Below are positions 30,701 through 38,971 of a DNA stretch of 61,513 nucleotides, piece by piece. The notes beneath the pieces are model-generated. The model was given only the letters and a program-made list of their open reading frames with translations, was not told the origin of the DNA and ran no database searches. Positions within the stretch are counted from its first letter, which is position 1; each line of letters opens with the position of its first letter. This DNA is from Maricaulis sp. (GTDB taxonomy: Bacteria; Pseudomonadota; Alphaproteobacteria; Caulobacterales; Maricaulaceae): assembly GCA_017643585.1 (NCBI GenBank), contig JAEPND010000014.1, positions 2,270 to 63,782 of the forward strand, written 5' to 3'. The translations under genes were made by a program, and so were the position numbers.

Positions 30701-31366
30701 GGAACGCACACGTCCGACATAATCGAGCAGAACGGGCGTCAGATAGGCATCCAGAACTGTCGTCGATGCACGTGGCACTATCTTGATCAGCGGGCTGGCG
30801 ACACTCGAGCGCACAATGGTGGAGAAGCCGATGTGTGTCGCAAGGCGCTCGACCTCGATCTCGTGCTGGGCATTGGCGTAGGCGTGCATGAAGCAGATTG
30901 CCAAAGATCGTATGCCGTCATCATAGGCCGCCCGCAAAGCGGCCTTCACGTCTTCGGAAACGAGAGGGGTGAGCACCTGCCCGTCGGCATCCAGACGTTC
31001 CTTTACACCGACCACACGGTCATAGAGCGGTGCGGGTCGGCGGAGGTCGAGGGCGAAAATGTCCGGACGGGTCTGGTCGCCAATGACCAGCAGGTCCTCA
31101 AATCCGGCAGTGACCAGGAAGAGCGTGCGTTGGCCCTTGCGCTCGAGCAGGGCGTTGGTGGCGACGGTGGTGCCCATCTTAACTGCAGCCACGGGTGTCC
31201 CGGCAGCCAGGCGGCGCACGCCTTCGCTCGCGGCGTCTGCGTAATCGGGGCTTTCCGAGAGGAGTTTGAGAGCGGTCAGCTTGCCCTCGGGGGAGCGGCC
31301 AAGCACATCCGTGAAGGTGCCGCCTCGATCAATCCAGAATTCCCAACTGCCCGAACCCGCCGTCAC
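27791..31366 (-). CDS. 5-oxoprolinase (ATP-hydrolysing), hydantoinase A/B fusion
   Basis: 1191 residues in a single chain. The first half is the HyuA/oxoprolinase ATP-grasp-like part ([13 protein letters not shown] at the N terminus, [34 protein letters not shown]). The second half is the HyuB part ([48 protein letters not shown], and the Gly-rich tail [16 protein letters not shown] and ETPGGGG). Fusion of both halves is the form of ATP-dependent 5-oxoprolinase in the gamma-glutamyl cycle, converting pyroglutamate to glutamate. N-methylhydantoinases are usually split, which favours oxoprolinase. The start is GTG 31366 with GGGAGAG. Confidence 0.88.
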   Translation of the reverse strand: MTAGSGSWEFWIDRGGTFTDVLGRSPEGKLTALKLLSESPDYADAASEGVRRLAAGTPVAAVKMGTTVATNALLERKGQRTLFLVTAGFEDLLVIGDQTRPDIFALDLRRPAPLYDRVVGVKERLDADGQVLTPLVSEDVKAALRAAYDDGIRSLAICFMHAYANAQHEIEVERLATHIGFSTIVRSSVASPLIKIVPRASTTVLDAYLTPVLLDYVGRVRSGLNETPLYFMQSSGGLTAADSFHARDAVLSGPAGGVVGMAKTGLAAGYPKVIGFDMGGTSTDVSRFDGERFERVQDTVVADQRLRAPMMAVHTVAAGGGSILHFDGERARVGPESAGAMPGPAAYGRGGPAAVTDANVVLGRIQPDWFPHVFGPNSDGPLDVDASRARLQTLAQSMGLPSAEAAAEGFLAVAVESMAQAIKQISIGQGVNPSAYALSAFGGAGGQHACRVAEALGIQTVLLHPQASLLSALGIGLADLVETRQAAIGRPLAQALEPVSDAVEHLVADASAALSRSGIGADDMKRSVLLHIHIAGSDSALPVTLADLDAMKTEFDAAHTRLFGFRPDGELVVQSVTVEVSATPASARLDAERFPEGPNANARAHAPMHLDDSTQQVPVHALEDIGPETRIEGPGLLLDANSTIVLEPGWTARRDMTGMLILEHAGHTRTLSGDTALDPVRLELFNKRFMSVAEQMGVALERTAHSVNIKERLDFSCAVFDADGGLVANAPHMPVHLGSMSASVQAAARAHPDLGPGDAVAVNAPYDGGTHLPDITIVTPVHDEQTGQRLFYVASRGHHADVGGIAPGSMPPFSTHIEEEGVQFRNVRIVYKGKFLTPVVRDVLESGRYPARNPEQNIADLKAQLAACARGAEELHRLIADNGLDVVSAYMKHVQDNAERSVRRVISALDSGTACVRLDDGAEIRVRIDVDHETRSARVDFSGTSAQRESNFNAPASVARAAVLYVFRCLVGDSIPLNEGCLIPIQLVIPEGCLLNPRPPAAVVAGNVETSQLVVDALFAATGRLAASQGSMNNLTFGNDRHQYYETICGGAGAGIGHDGHPFPGENAIHTHMTNSRMTDPEVLEQRFPVRVEHHRVRPGSGGAGDATGGDGSCRRLTFLEPMTVSLLSSRRHEQPFGLNGAGHARSGLQRRILADGTIETLGGLFSVDVERGDQIEIETPGGGGLNCLDH

Positions 31367-31513
31367 TTGCGCTCTCCCTCAGCTCGTCGGCGAGCGTATC
31401 CGGGCGCGTGTCGCACGCAAGCGACTTGTGCTGCGGTCTGCGGAAATCCGTCGCACTTGCCCTCTTTCATCGGAAAGGGGAGATTCCTACATAACCGAGA
31501 GGACGGGAGAGAT

Positions 31514-32212
31514 ATGGGTTTTTGGCGAAAGCTCGCGGCGCGATTGAAGGGCAAGGATTGCTTCCTGGCCTGCGATGGCTGTGATGATGCCAACAACCGG
31601 ACCGTTGGCGATGCTGATTTTGCCATGGCGTTGATTGGGCTCGGTGCCAAGATGGCGAAGGCCGATGGCGTTGTCTCCCGCAGTGAGATCAAGGCGTTTT
31701 ACGAAGTTTTCCGACCGCCGCCGGAAGGGCGCGAACCGCTCGACCGGGCGTTTGAGCTGGCCATGCAGACCACGCTGGGCTTTGAGGGCTATGCCCGCCG
31801 CCTCGCACGACGGTTTCGCAACAACCCGGCTATTCTGGAAGACGTGATCGACGGCCTCTTCCACATCGCGAAGGCAGATGGTGCGGTGACCACCAGTGAA
31901 GAAGATTTCCTCGAACAGGTCGCCGACATATTCGGCTTCTCACCCCAGGAATTCCGTCGCATCCGGATGGGTCATCTGGGCGCGCCCGACGATGATCCCT
32001 ATGTGATCCTGGGTATCGAGGCCGATATCTCCGACGCTGACCTGAAGCGCGCCTATCGCAGAATCGCCTCGCAAAACCATCCGGACCGGATGATCGCCAG
32101 GGGTGCACCGCCTGAAGCTCAGCGCCTGGCGGGCGAAAAAATGGCCGTGATCAATCTGGCTTATGATCAAATTCTCAAGGAAAGAGGGTTAATTGTCGGC
32201 CTTCCCAATTGA
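31514..32212 (+). CDS. TerB/DjlA-like protein with C-terminal J domain
   Basis: 232 residues. Residues about 35-155 form a TerB/DjlA central domain: FAMALIGLGAKMAKADGVVSRSEI, and a second acidic repeat FHIAKADGAVTTSEEDFLEQVA. Residues about 165-232 are a DnaJ domain with DPYVILGIEADISDADLKRAYRRI, the HPD tripeptide (NHPDRM) and MAVINLAYDQIL. There is no N-terminal membrane helix as in classical DjlA, so it is probably cytosolic. It would stimulate a DnaK-type ATPase. GGGAGAG stands before ATG 31514. A small membrane protein follows. Confidence 0.88.
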   Translation: MGFWRKLAARLKGKDCFLACDGCDDANNRTVGDADFAMALIGLGAKMAKADGVVSRSEIKAFYEVFRPPPEGREPLDRAFELAMQTTLGFEGYARRLARRFRNNPAILEDVIDGLFHIAKADGAVTTSEEDFLEQVADIFGFSPQEFRRIRMGHLGAPDDDPYVILGIEADISDADLKRAYRRIASQNHPDRMIARGAPPEAQRLAGEKMAVINLAYDQILKERGLIVGLPN

Positions 32213-32268
32213 CGCGGGCGCGATTGATGCCAACATATCGGGTACAGGAAAGGACGTTACACAAAACG

Positions 32269-32580
32269 ATGACAAACACTTCGAACACTTCCAGTCCGTT
32301 TTTCGGCAATGGAGCAGGCGGATTTCTGCGAGATATCCTTGCGGCGGTTGTAGCGATCGCGGCAGCTGTGCTGGTGTTTGTCCTCGCGATGATGTTGACG
32401 GCCGCCTTCCTGTTTGTCTTTGGCGCAGCGCTGCTGGCCGCTGGGGTGTATTGGCTGTGGCGCAAGGTACGCCGACCGTCCACCAGCCGGGAATACGGCG
32501 AGGATGGTGTTGAAATCCTCGTTGCGACGCGGGGCCCCAAGGGGTGGACCGTCGATGGAACGAATTCCCCCAAATCCTGA
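32269..32580 (+). CDS. Small two-helix membrane protein, unknown function
   Basis: About 103 residues. A polar N terminus rich in Asn/Ser/Thr is followed by two adjacent hydrophobic helices (about residues 23-45 and 46-65), a basic WLWRKVRR stop-transfer segment, and a polar tail ending in NSPKS. I do not recognise the family. The start is uncertain: ATG 32269, ATG 32227 and TTG 32209 (overlapping the DnaJ-protein stop as TTGA) are all in frame, and the best purine stretch, AGGAAAGGA, is rather far from 32269. It probably forms an operon with the DnaJ-domain gene. Confidence 0.6.
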   Translation: MTNTSNTSSPFFGNGAGGFLRDILAAVVAIAAAVLVFVLAMMLTAAFLFVFGAALLAAGVYWLWRKVRRPSTSREYGEDGVEILVATRGPKGWTVDGTNSPKS

Positions 32581-32647
32581 TTACACATCAATGTGAGTGG
32601 CCGTCTCGGGACACGCTGATAGCGTGACGTGAATCCTGGAGTGTCGC

Positions 32648-33883
32648 ATGCGCCGTGTCTTTCTGTTCCTCGCCATTCTCCTGCCGCTCATGCTTGTCGG
32701 GTGTGTCAGTATGGCGCTTCCTAAAGTGTCATCGCGTGAAGCCGAGCTGCCCGTGCAGCCGGACATTGCCGTTCTGGCAGCAGACCGCGCGAGCTGGGAG
32801 GCGGCGCGCCCACAATTGCTGGAGCTGTTTCAGAGCGAGGTGTACGGCACTTATCCCCCCAACGCGGAAACAGAAGTGCTTGAGCGCCGCCTGATCGACG
32901 CCAACGCCTATGACGGCCGGGGGCGTCTGGAAGACTGGCATATCTCGATGGACGGGTTCGAGACCTATATCGCGACCGTCCGCCCGAACGGCATTGAAGG
33001 GCCCGTCCCCACCATCATCATGCAGCTCTTCTGCGGAACGCGAGCCGCTCTCGGCGGAAATGAGGACATGCGACAGATGCCCGGCGCGCCCAATTGCGAT
33101 GGCGATAGCTGGATGGTGGTGCCAATGCTGTGGATTTTCGGCGAACATATCGCCGAGCCCCCCGTCGCTGACATCCTGGATGCAGGATACGCTCTGGCCT
33201 TTGTCTATGCTGGCGATGTCGTTCCCGACAGCGCCAGCCGTGCGCAAGCACCGCTTGAACAATTGGTGCCGCAGGGCGATGGCGGCGCGATCGCGGCCTG
33301 GGCCTGGGTCTATTCACGCGTGATTGATGTCCTGGATGCCCAGCCGGAGTTCGATAATGACCGCACGGCAGTGTGGGGGCATTCCCGCAATGGAAAGTCG
33401 GCCTTGCTCGTCGCAGCCTTTGATGAGCGGGTCGACCTTGTCATTGCCCATCAGGCAGGGACCGGCGGAACGACCTTGTCGCGCAGCCATAATGGCGAGA
33501 GCATCGCACAGATCACAGAGAGCTATCCGCACTGGTTCTCCCCGCGTTATGCCGAGTATGCGGGCCGCGAGGAGGAGCTGCCCGTTGATCAGCACCAGCT
33601 GATTGCCCTGATGGCGCCGCGTCCCTTGATGATCGGCGGGGCCTGGCGCGATGCCTGGTCTGATCCGACCGGCAGTTTCCGGGCAGGCCGGGCAGCAAAT
33701 CCGGTTTACGCCCTCTATGGCTCTGACGGCATGACCCAGACCTCGCTGGGCGACTTTCAGCCCGAGGCCGATGTGGCGCAATTCATGCGCCGGGGTCTGC
33801 ATGGCGTACGCCCAGGAGACTGGCGAGCTTTCCTGGCCTTCCTGGATGCACATTTCGAACCCGAGCGGCGCCAGGCTCAGTAA
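32648..33883 (+). CDS. CE15-like (glucuronoyl esterase family) lipoprotein
   Basis: 411 residues. A lipoprotein signal peptide ends LVGC (Cys19). The alpha/beta-hydrolase domain carries the CE15-type nucleophile motif GHSRNGK with Ser246, followed by AAFDERVDLVIAHQAGTGGTTLSR, and a C-terminal His region near GLHGVRPGDW. CE15 enzymes cleave ester bonds between glucuronoxylan and lignin alcohols; bacterial members are broader. In this likely aquatic organism the substrate may be another uronic-acid ester. The nucleophile motif is GxSRxGK, with His in place of the more usual Cys, so function is less certain than fold. Confidence 0.78.
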   Translation: MRRVFLFLAILLPLMLVGCVSMALPKVSSREAELPVQPDIAVLAADRASWEAARPQLLELFQSEVYGTYPPNAETEVLERRLIDANAYDGRGRLEDWHISMDGFETYIATVRPNGIEGPVPTIIMQLFCGTRAALGGNEDMRQMPGAPNCDGDSWMVVPMLWIFGEHIAEPPVADILDAGYALAFVYAGDVVPDSASRAQAPLEQLVPQGDGGAIAAWAWVYSRVIDVLDAQPEFDNDRTAVWGHSRNGKSALLVAAFDERVDLVIAHQAGTGGTTLSRSHNGESIAQITESYPHWFSPRYAEYAGREEELPVDQHQLIALMAPRPLMIGGAWRDAWSDPTGSFRAGRAANPVYALYGSDGMTQTSLGDFQPEADVAQFMRRGLHGVRPGDWRAFLAFLDAHFEPERRQAQ

Positions 33884-33921
33884 TCACTTGTCACCCGGCG
33901 CAACGCGCGCGATGAAGACGT

Positions 33922-34836
33922 ATGAAACTGCGTGATTTTCTCGCCCTGGTCGCGGTCTGCGTCGTGTGGGGTCTCAATTTTGTCGTGGCGAAATTCTCGG
34001 TCACCGGCGCGCCTGGCTGGGTGCCCGGGTTTGAGGGCACGCCACCGATATTCTTTGCCTTCATGCGGTTTGCCCTGTTGTACGCGTTTCTGGCCCCGTG
34101 GCTCCGGCCCGGACCGACCGACATGAAAACCATGATCGGTGTCGCGCTGTGTATGGGCGCGCTGCAATACGTCCTGATCTTTTTCGGCCTGCAGACCGCT
34201 ACCCCCTCGGGGATGGCCATTGCCCTGCAGCTTGGGGTGCCGTTTGCGACCATCCTCTCGGTCTTCATGCTGAAAGAGCAGATCGGCAAAGTCCGATTGG
34301 CAGGCATCGTCATCGCCTTTGGTGGAATCATGCTCGTCGTCATCGACCCGCAGGGCGCAACACTTGAACTGGGATTGATGATTGGCGTGGCCGCCGCCTT
34401 TGTCGGCGCTTTGGGCATGATCCTGGTCAAGCGAATGCCGCTCGATTCCATCCGGATGCAGGCCTGGATCGGGTTATTGTCGTGGCCGCCTTTGCTCATT
34501 CTCTCGCTGCTGACGGAGCAGGATCAGATTTCCGCTGCTCTCAGCGGTGGGTGGCTGTTCCTGGCCGCATTGTTGTTCACGGTCGTACTGGTCAATATTT
34601 TCGGACACGGTGTCTTCTATTATCTCCTGCAAAAGTATGATGCGACGCTGATTGCGCCGCTGACGCTGATGGCGCCTCTGGTCGGCGTGATTTCCGGTCT
34701 TGTGATCACCAATGACCCGGTCGGATGGCAATTGCTGGTGGGGGGCGGCCTTACCTTGTCCGGGGTCGGCATCATTGCCTTCCGACAGAACAAGAAGCTG
34801 CCGACGGCGGCGCTGGCGCGCGAGAAAACACTGTGA
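33922..34836 (+). CDS. EamA/DMT-family transporter
   Basis: 304 residues, about ten hydrophobic helices in two EamA repeats. The first helix begins FLALVAVCVVWGLNFVVAKFS, and the first repeat ends with GGIMLVVIDPQG. The second begins IGVAAAFVGALGMILVKR and ends with LTLSGVGIIAF. Drug/metabolite-family exporters of this size carry amino acids, purine-like metabolites or sugars; the substrate cannot be told. Its stop overlaps the amidase start by one base (TGATG), so the two are probably co-translated. Confidence 0.87.
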   Translation: MKLRDFLALVAVCVVWGLNFVVAKFSVTGAPGWVPGFEGTPPIFFAFMRFALLYAFLAPWLRPGPTDMKTMIGVALCMGALQYVLIFFGLQTATPSGMAIALQLGVPFATILSVFMLKEQIGKVRLAGIVIAFGGIMLVVIDPQGATLELGLMIGVAAAFVGALGMILVKRMPLDSIRMQAWIGLLSWPPLLILSLLTEQDQISAALSGGWLFLAALLFTVVLVNIFGHGVFYYLLQKYDATLIAPLTLMAPLVGVISGLVITNDPVGWQLLVGGGLTLSGVGIIAFRQNKKLPTAALAREKTL

Positions 34837-35501
34837 TGTCCGGGGTCATCGACGCGCCGTCACCAAATTTCAATGAGCGAAAACTGCCGATATCGCTCAT
34901 CATCCTGCACTATACGGGGATGGAAAGCGGCGATGTCGCCCTGCAGCGCATGTGTGAGCCGCAGGCGCAGGTCTCGGCTCACTACATGGTGGAGGTAGAC
35001 GGGCGTGTTTTCCGCCTGGTTGCCGATGAGAAACGTGCCTGGCATGCCGGGGTGAGTTATTGGCACGGAGAGCGGGATATCAACTCGGCCTCGATTGGCA
35101 TCGAGATCGTCAATGGCGGACATGATTTCGGGTTGCCGGCCTATCCCGAGACACAGATCGATGCGGTTATCCAGCTCGTGAAGCGATTGATGGCCGAGCA
35201 CGGGCTTTCGCCGGACTGCGTTATCGGGCACTCCGATATTGCGGTCGAGCGCAAGGAGGATCCGGGCGAGCATTTCCCCTGGCAGCGATTGGCCGCGGAA
35301 GGTTGCGCGCTCGCTCTGGCTGCTGAGGGGCCGAGCGAGGATCCGGAGGCGGACCTCATTCGGGCCGGCTATAATCCGGACGCGCCGGTCGAGGATACGG
35401 TCAAGGCATTCCAACGCCGCCATCGCCAGACGTGTATCGATGGACAGATTGATACAGAGACTTCTGCCCTGATCCGTGCTGCGGCCCTGGCGGGGCGGTG
35501 A
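34836..35501 (+). CDS. amiD: AmiD-like N-acetylmuramoyl-L-alanine amidase with peptidoglycan-binding domain
   Basis: 221 residues. The Amidase_2 zinc domain includes LIILHYTGM, SAHYMVEVDGRVFRLV, KRAWHAGVS, SIGIEIVNGGHD, and the distal GHSDIAVERKEDPGEHFPW motif with zinc His. The C terminus (about 165-221) is a peptidoglycan-binding repeat (LIRAGYNP, VKAFQRRHR). It cleaves the bond between MurNAc and L-Ala, mainly in recycling of anhydro-muropeptides. No signal peptide is visible from ATG 34836, so either it acts in the cytoplasm like AmpD or the start lies elsewhere. The gene symbol is by domain similarity. Confidence 0.85.
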   Translation: MSGVIDAPSPNFNERKLPISLIILHYTGMESGDVALQRMCEPQAQVSAHYMVEVDGRVFRLVADEKRAWHAGVSYWHGERDINSASIGIEIVNGGHDFGLPAYPETQIDAVIQLVKRLMAEHGLSPDCVIGHSDIAVERKEDPGEHFPWQRLAAEGCALALAAEGPSEDPEADLIRAGYNPDAPVEDTVKAFQRRHRQTCIDGQIDTETSALIRAAALAGR

Positions 35502-35532
35502 TCGTCAGCAGGCCAGTCGCGCGACCGCGGGG

Positions 35533-35645
35533 AAAACGAAGGGCGGTGAATGCCTTCACCGCCCCCGCTGCCTCTTCAGGCTAAACGTCTCGCGGGTGCT
35601 CGTGACTTCACTCCTGGAGACTAGCCGGAACTCTAGAAATTCCGG
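35533..35645 (-). ncRNA. Candidate small RNA, copy B of a tandem pair
   Basis: On the minus strand a 5' hairpin (CCGGAA, 9-nt loop TTTCTAGAG, TTCCGG; 35625-35645) is followed by a block shared with copy A (CCAGGAGTGAAGTCACGAGC plus ACCC), a small GCCT-GAAG-AGGC hairpin, and a terminator hairpin GGGCGGTGAA-GGCA-TTCACCGCCC (35541-35564) running into TTCGTTTTCCCC. The structure resembles a free-standing sRNA of about 110 nt. Only an 11-codon frame exists in the shared block. No known family was recognised. The 5' end and promoter are uncertain. Confidence 0.6.
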
Positions 35646-35650
35646 ATCCA

Positions 35651-35850
35651 TGGGTCGGGACGGTGGATAGAATGAGCGCGTGCAAACGTGTTTTCACGCC
35701 CGCAATCACGCTTGAACCAAGGAGGGTGCCGCCATCCCGCTCTTGATACGTTCACATAGGCAAGTTTCCGGCGCTGTCGAGTGCTGTCTTGTCCGCCTGC
35801 CGGGTACCCGTTCGGCGCGGGGCAAGGGCGTGCGTGTTTCGCTGGGCAGG
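35651..35850. other. Spacer between the two small-RNA candidates
   Basis: About 200 bp with no convincing ORF, no terminator and no homology to the two flanking repeats. It presumably contains the promoter of copy B (a weak TTCTAT-type element near 35670) and the run-off of copy A. Confidence 0.4.
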
Positions 35851-35856
35851 GGAAAA

Positions 35857-35981
35857 GCAAAAGAGACGATGGCTAAAGCCACCGTCTCTTCGCTACCTCG
35901 GAGGGAGGTAATTCGCCCGTTGGGTGCTCGTGACTTCACTCCTGGGGCTCACCGGGACCCTAGAAATCCCAGCTATTTCAT
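35857..35981 (-). ncRNA. Candidate small RNA, copy A of a tandem pair
   Basis: On the minus strand a 5' hairpin (CTGGGA, 9-nt loop TTTCTAGGG, TCCCGG; 35952-35972) preserves the stem of copy B through compensatory changes. The shared CCAGGAGTGAAGTCACGAGC block follows, then a hairpin ACCTC-CCTCC-GAGGT exposing a CU-rich loop, and a terminator hairpin AGAGACGGTGGCT/AGCCATCGTCTCT followed by TTTTGCTTTT. A TATCAT -10-like element lies at 35988-35993, which would start the RNA near 35981. A 77-codon frame starting in the shared block is not conserved in copy B. Confidence 0.62.
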
Positions 35982-35993
35982 TTTCGAATGATA

Positions 35994-36430
35994 CGCGATG
36001 CCTGGTCGATCAATCATGAACGCGCCACTGAAGGCCCATCGTAAATGATCGTTGGAATATTCTGCTATACATCCCTCCAGGACGGCGCAAACCATCCATT
36101 GCGATTAGACACAAAGGAAAGAAGTCCGGATCAACGCTTCCGGCCGCCTTAAGCACAGACACCTGCACAACATGGACAATATTGCCCGAGCAGTCGTGTG
36201 GTGTGCCTGTAACTCGATCCTTCCCTTTTCAGCGCTTCCCCAAGCGCATGTACACGCTGGCTCACACCTCCGTGATCGTCAATGAGCAAACTGTAATATT
36301 TCCGACAGTCTTCTGCGATTGGATACAAAATCCGCATTCTGTTGCAGGAACGTCACATGGCGGTTTCGTAACCAAACCATCGGAGCATTTCTTGTGTATA
36401 TTCTAGAACCTGATCGCCTGATTTGAGGCC
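35994..36430. other. Gene-poor, relatively AT-rich spacer
   Basis: Between copy A's promoter and the rnpB promoter I see no supported gene. A 62-codon minus-strand frame (36149-36337) has no good ribosome site and unremarkable composition. Base composition is noticeably less GC-rich than the flanks, which may mean regulatory or foreign DNA, or an unrecognised RNA. Confidence 0.5.
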
Positions 36431-36433
36431 GGC

Positions 36434-36462
36434 TTGCCAATCTGAGTCGGATGCGCTTTAAG
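36434..36462 (+). promoter_or_regulatory. Probable sigma-70-type promoter of rnpB
   Basis: TTGCCA (36434-36439), a 17-bp spacer, then TTTAAG (36457-36462). The expected start, about 7 bases on, coincides with the first base of the rnpB P1 helix (36469). Confidence 0.65.
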
Positions 36463-36468
36463 CGCGCT

Positions 36469-36858
<390 letters not shown>

Positions 36859-36871
36859 TTTTCTGTCGCGA

Positions 36872-37106
36872 ATGGTTAATCGTAAACGGGCAAGTCGAGC
36901 GCTGCTCAATATTTATGCACGCATTCTCTCTTTTTGTTCCGCGTTTTCGGGAGTCGTTCAGCGAATCTTGGCGGGCGGCTGTGGATATTAACTTAATGTT
37001 CCTTCTTTGTTCGGATTGCATTGGTTAATCAGCGCGTTAATCCATCAAAAACCAACCTTTCGTCATTGTTTCCCATCTAATCCCATGTTATCCCATCGTT
37101 AACCAT
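36872..37106. promoter_or_regulatory. Leader/promoter region of the dcw cluster with CtrA-like half sites
   Basis: About 285 bp between rnpB and mraZ without a gene. ATGGTTAA (36872-36879) and TTAACCAT (37099-37106) are inverted copies of the 8-mer known as a CtrA-type site in Caulobacter. TTAA-N8-TTAA (37025-37040) is a near match to the full CtrA box, one base too wide. The region is AT-rich compared with its flanks. In Rhodobacter the corresponding mraZ leader yields an sRNA, so a processed leader RNA is possible here. Confidence 0.5.
37071..37095. promoter_or_regulatory. MraZ operator: three TCCCA boxes at exact 10-bp steps
   Basis: TCCCA at 37071, 37081 and 37091, separated by 5 bp each (TGGGA-N5 repeats on the minus strand). 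This is the box arrangement bound by MraZ upstream of its own gene in other bacteria. They lie 50-70 bp before the mraZ start and imply autoregulation of the division cluster. Confidence 0.85.
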
Positions 37107-37143
37107 GAGGCGGTTCGTGCGGTTAGCTGGGGAGTAGGCGGAC

Positions 37144-37605
37144 GTGTTCCTGTCCACCACCATCAATGGCGTAGATGCGAAGGGGCGGGTTTCCGTGCCG
37201 GCGGATTTCCGTGCGGTGGTTGGCGGAGGTGCGTTTGACGGCATTATCGTCTGGCCGTCCTTCGACGGGACCTATCTGGAGGGTGGGGGTCAGGCCCTGC
37301 TTGAGCGCTACCAGTCCCTGATCGAGGAAATGGACCCTTATGACGAAGCGCGTGTCGCTTTCGAGCGCGCCATTTTCGGAGCGGCGCGGCCGCTCTCATT
37401 TGATGCCAATGGTCGCGTGACGCTTCCCAAGGATTTCATCGATCACGCCGGGCTCGAAGGAAAGGCGACTTTTGTTGGTCTTGGGTCGCGGTTCGAAATC
37501 TGGTCGCCAGATGTGTATGAGGCCCACAAGGCAAATGCCCAGTCATTTGCGCGCGACAACAAGCGTGCGCTGAAGCTCGGGCCGCGTCCGGGAGGTGCCT
37601 TGTGA
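37144..37605 (+). CDS. mraZ: Transcriptional regulator MraZ
   Basis: 153 residues, two SpoVT-AbrB-like MraZ half domains: TTINGVDAKGRVSVPADFR at the N terminus and RPLSFDANGRVTLPKDFIDHAGL at about 80-102, each with the DxxGRxxxP motif. It forms a ring that binds TGGG repeats and represses the dcw cluster. It starts with GTG 37144 after GGGGAG. Three matching boxes lie upstream. The stop overlaps the rsmH start by 4 bp (GTGA). Confidence 0.95.
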   Translation: MFLSTTINGVDAKGRVSVPADFRAVVGGGAFDGIIVWPSFDGTYLEGGGQALLERYQSLIEEMDPYDEARVAFERAIFGAARPLSFDANGRVTLPKDFIDHAGLEGKATFVGLGSRFEIWSPDVYEAHKANAQSFARDNKRALKLGPRPGGAL

Positions 37606-38597
37606 GTCATTATCCCGTGATGTTGAGCGAGGTGTTGGCCGGTTTGCGTCCGCAGGCTGGTGAGGTGCATCTGGATGGCACTTTCGGCGCTGGCGGATAT
37701 TCACGCGCCGTCCTGGGCGCCGCCGATTGCACCCTGATCGCCGTGGATCGCGACCCGAACGTCGCACCGACCGTTGAGCTTTTTAATCGCGAATTCGGCG
37801 AGCGTTTCAGCTTCCATGCGGGCCCGTTTTCCGAACTCCAGCGTGCTGTTTCCGGCAGTGGCCGGGAGGCGGTGAACGGGGTCGTGCTCGATATCGGCGT
37901 CTCGTCCATGCAGATCGACCAGGCCGAGCGCGGATTCTCCTTCAGCAAGCCGGGGCCACTGGATATGCGGATGTCCGGTGAGGGGGCGTCGGCCAGTGAC
38001 GCGGTTAACCGTCTGAGCGAGCGCGAACTCGCGGACATATTTTATGTCTATGGCGAAGAGAGAAAATCGCGCCGGGTTGCGCAATTCGTGGTTCGCGCGC
38101 GTGGCGAGAGCCCGATTACGACGACGGACCAGTTGGCGGACATTGTTTCCCGCGCAATTGGCGGAAAACACTTGAAAATTCATCCTGCGACGCGGGTCTT
38201 TCAGGCCTTGCGCATTTTTGTGAACGACGAGCTCGGTGAGCTCGCCCGGGCTTTGAGTGCTGCAGAGCGCGTTCTGGCGCCAATGGGGAGGTTGGTGGTG
38301 GTTACGTTCCATTCATTGGAAGATCGCATGGTTAAGACGTTCATGCGGGCCCGTTCCGGTCTGGCTGGTGGCGGTGGTTCTCGCCACAACCCGGTTGCGG
38401 TCGAGGGGCCTGCAGCAAGCTTCACGCTGGAGACCCGCAAGGCGGTGACCGCGTCCGAGCAGGAATTGTCCGAGAACCCGCGATCGCGTTCCGCGAAACT
38501 ACGCGTCGCGGTGCGCAACCAGGCGCCCAGCTGGCAGGAAGAGGAGTTCGTGATGCCCGGAGTTGTGCCGCTTTCCAAGCTGGAGGCCGCTCTATGA
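37602..38597 (+). CDS. rsmH: 16S rRNA m4C1402 methyltransferase RsmH (MraW)
   Basis: 331 residues. The SAM-binding motif HLDGTFGAGGYSRAVL lies near residue 25, followed by LIAVDRDPN, GVVLDIGVSSMQID and GFSFSKPGPLDMRM, the RsmH signature; the C terminus has VVTFHSLEDRMVK and PRSRSAKLRVA. It methylates N4 of C1402 in the ribosomal P site. GTG start at 37602 within the mraZ stop; the stop overlaps ftsL (ATGA). Confidence 0.97.
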   Translation: MSHYPVMLSEVLAGLRPQAGEVHLDGTFGAGGYSRAVLGAADCTLIAVDRDPNVAPTVELFNREFGERFSFHAGPFSELQRAVSGSGREAVNGVVLDIGVSSMQIDQAERGFSFSKPGPLDMRMSGEGASASDAVNRLSERELADIFYVYGEERKSRRVAQFVVRARGESPITTTDQLADIVSRAIGGKHLKIHPATRVFQALRIFVNDELGELARALSAAERVLAPMGRLVVVTFHSLEDRMVKTFMRARSGLAGGGGSRHNPVAVEGPAASFTLETRKAVTASEQELSENPRSRSAKLRVAVRNQAPSWQEEEFVMPGVVPLSKLEAAL

Positions 38598-38971
38598 TCC
38601 GCCTGCTGAACGGAATCGCACTCCTGGTGGCTATCACCTTGGCTGTGGCGCTCTACATTGCCAAAACCGAGGCCAAATCCTCTCAAGAGCGCCTCGAGCT
38701 TATCCAGGCGCAGCTCGCTGAAGAGCGTCGCCAGGTCAATGTCCTAAATGTCGAGATCGCGCATCTGGAGGAGCCGGAGCGGCTGCGGGCGCTGGCGCGT
38801 CGTTATCTCGGGCTCGAACCGCTGGATCCTAGCCGGGAAATCGGGGTCAACGATCTGCCGATCGTGACAGATGTCGAGGATGAAGGGCTGCGCGAAGATC
38901 TGTTTCTGTCGAATGATGGTGGCGAGCTGGCGCTGGCAGATGCCGAACCGGCAGGAGGTCCCGATCGATGA
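38594..38971 (+). CDS. ftsL: Cell-division protein FtsL
   Basis: 125 residues, a bitopic membrane protein. A transmembrane helix (residues 4-23) is followed by a coiled coil (about 28-65: RLELIQAQLAEERRQVNVLNVEIAHLEEPERL) and the short RYLGLEPLDPSRE motif seen in alphaproteobacterial FtsL. With FtsB and FtsQ it forms the divisome complex that activates FtsWI. Position between rsmH and ftsI supports the name; primary sequence is poorly conserved. Confidence 0.88.
   Translation: MIRLLNGIALLVAITLAVALYIAKTEAKSSQERLELIQAQLAEERRQVNVLNVEIAHLEEPERLRALARRYLGLEPLDPSREIGVNDLPIVTDVEDEGLREDLFLSNDGGELALADAEPAGGPDR

Noticed and set aside
35706-35939. 77-codon minus-strand frame starting in the shared block of small-RNA copy A
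   Set aside because: The GTG start overlaps the AGGA that would be its ribosome site, and the same start in copy B stops after 11 codons, so protein coding is not conserved.
36149-36337. 62-codon minus-strand frame in the gap before rnpB
   Set aside because: No ribosome site, no known domain and no supporting context.
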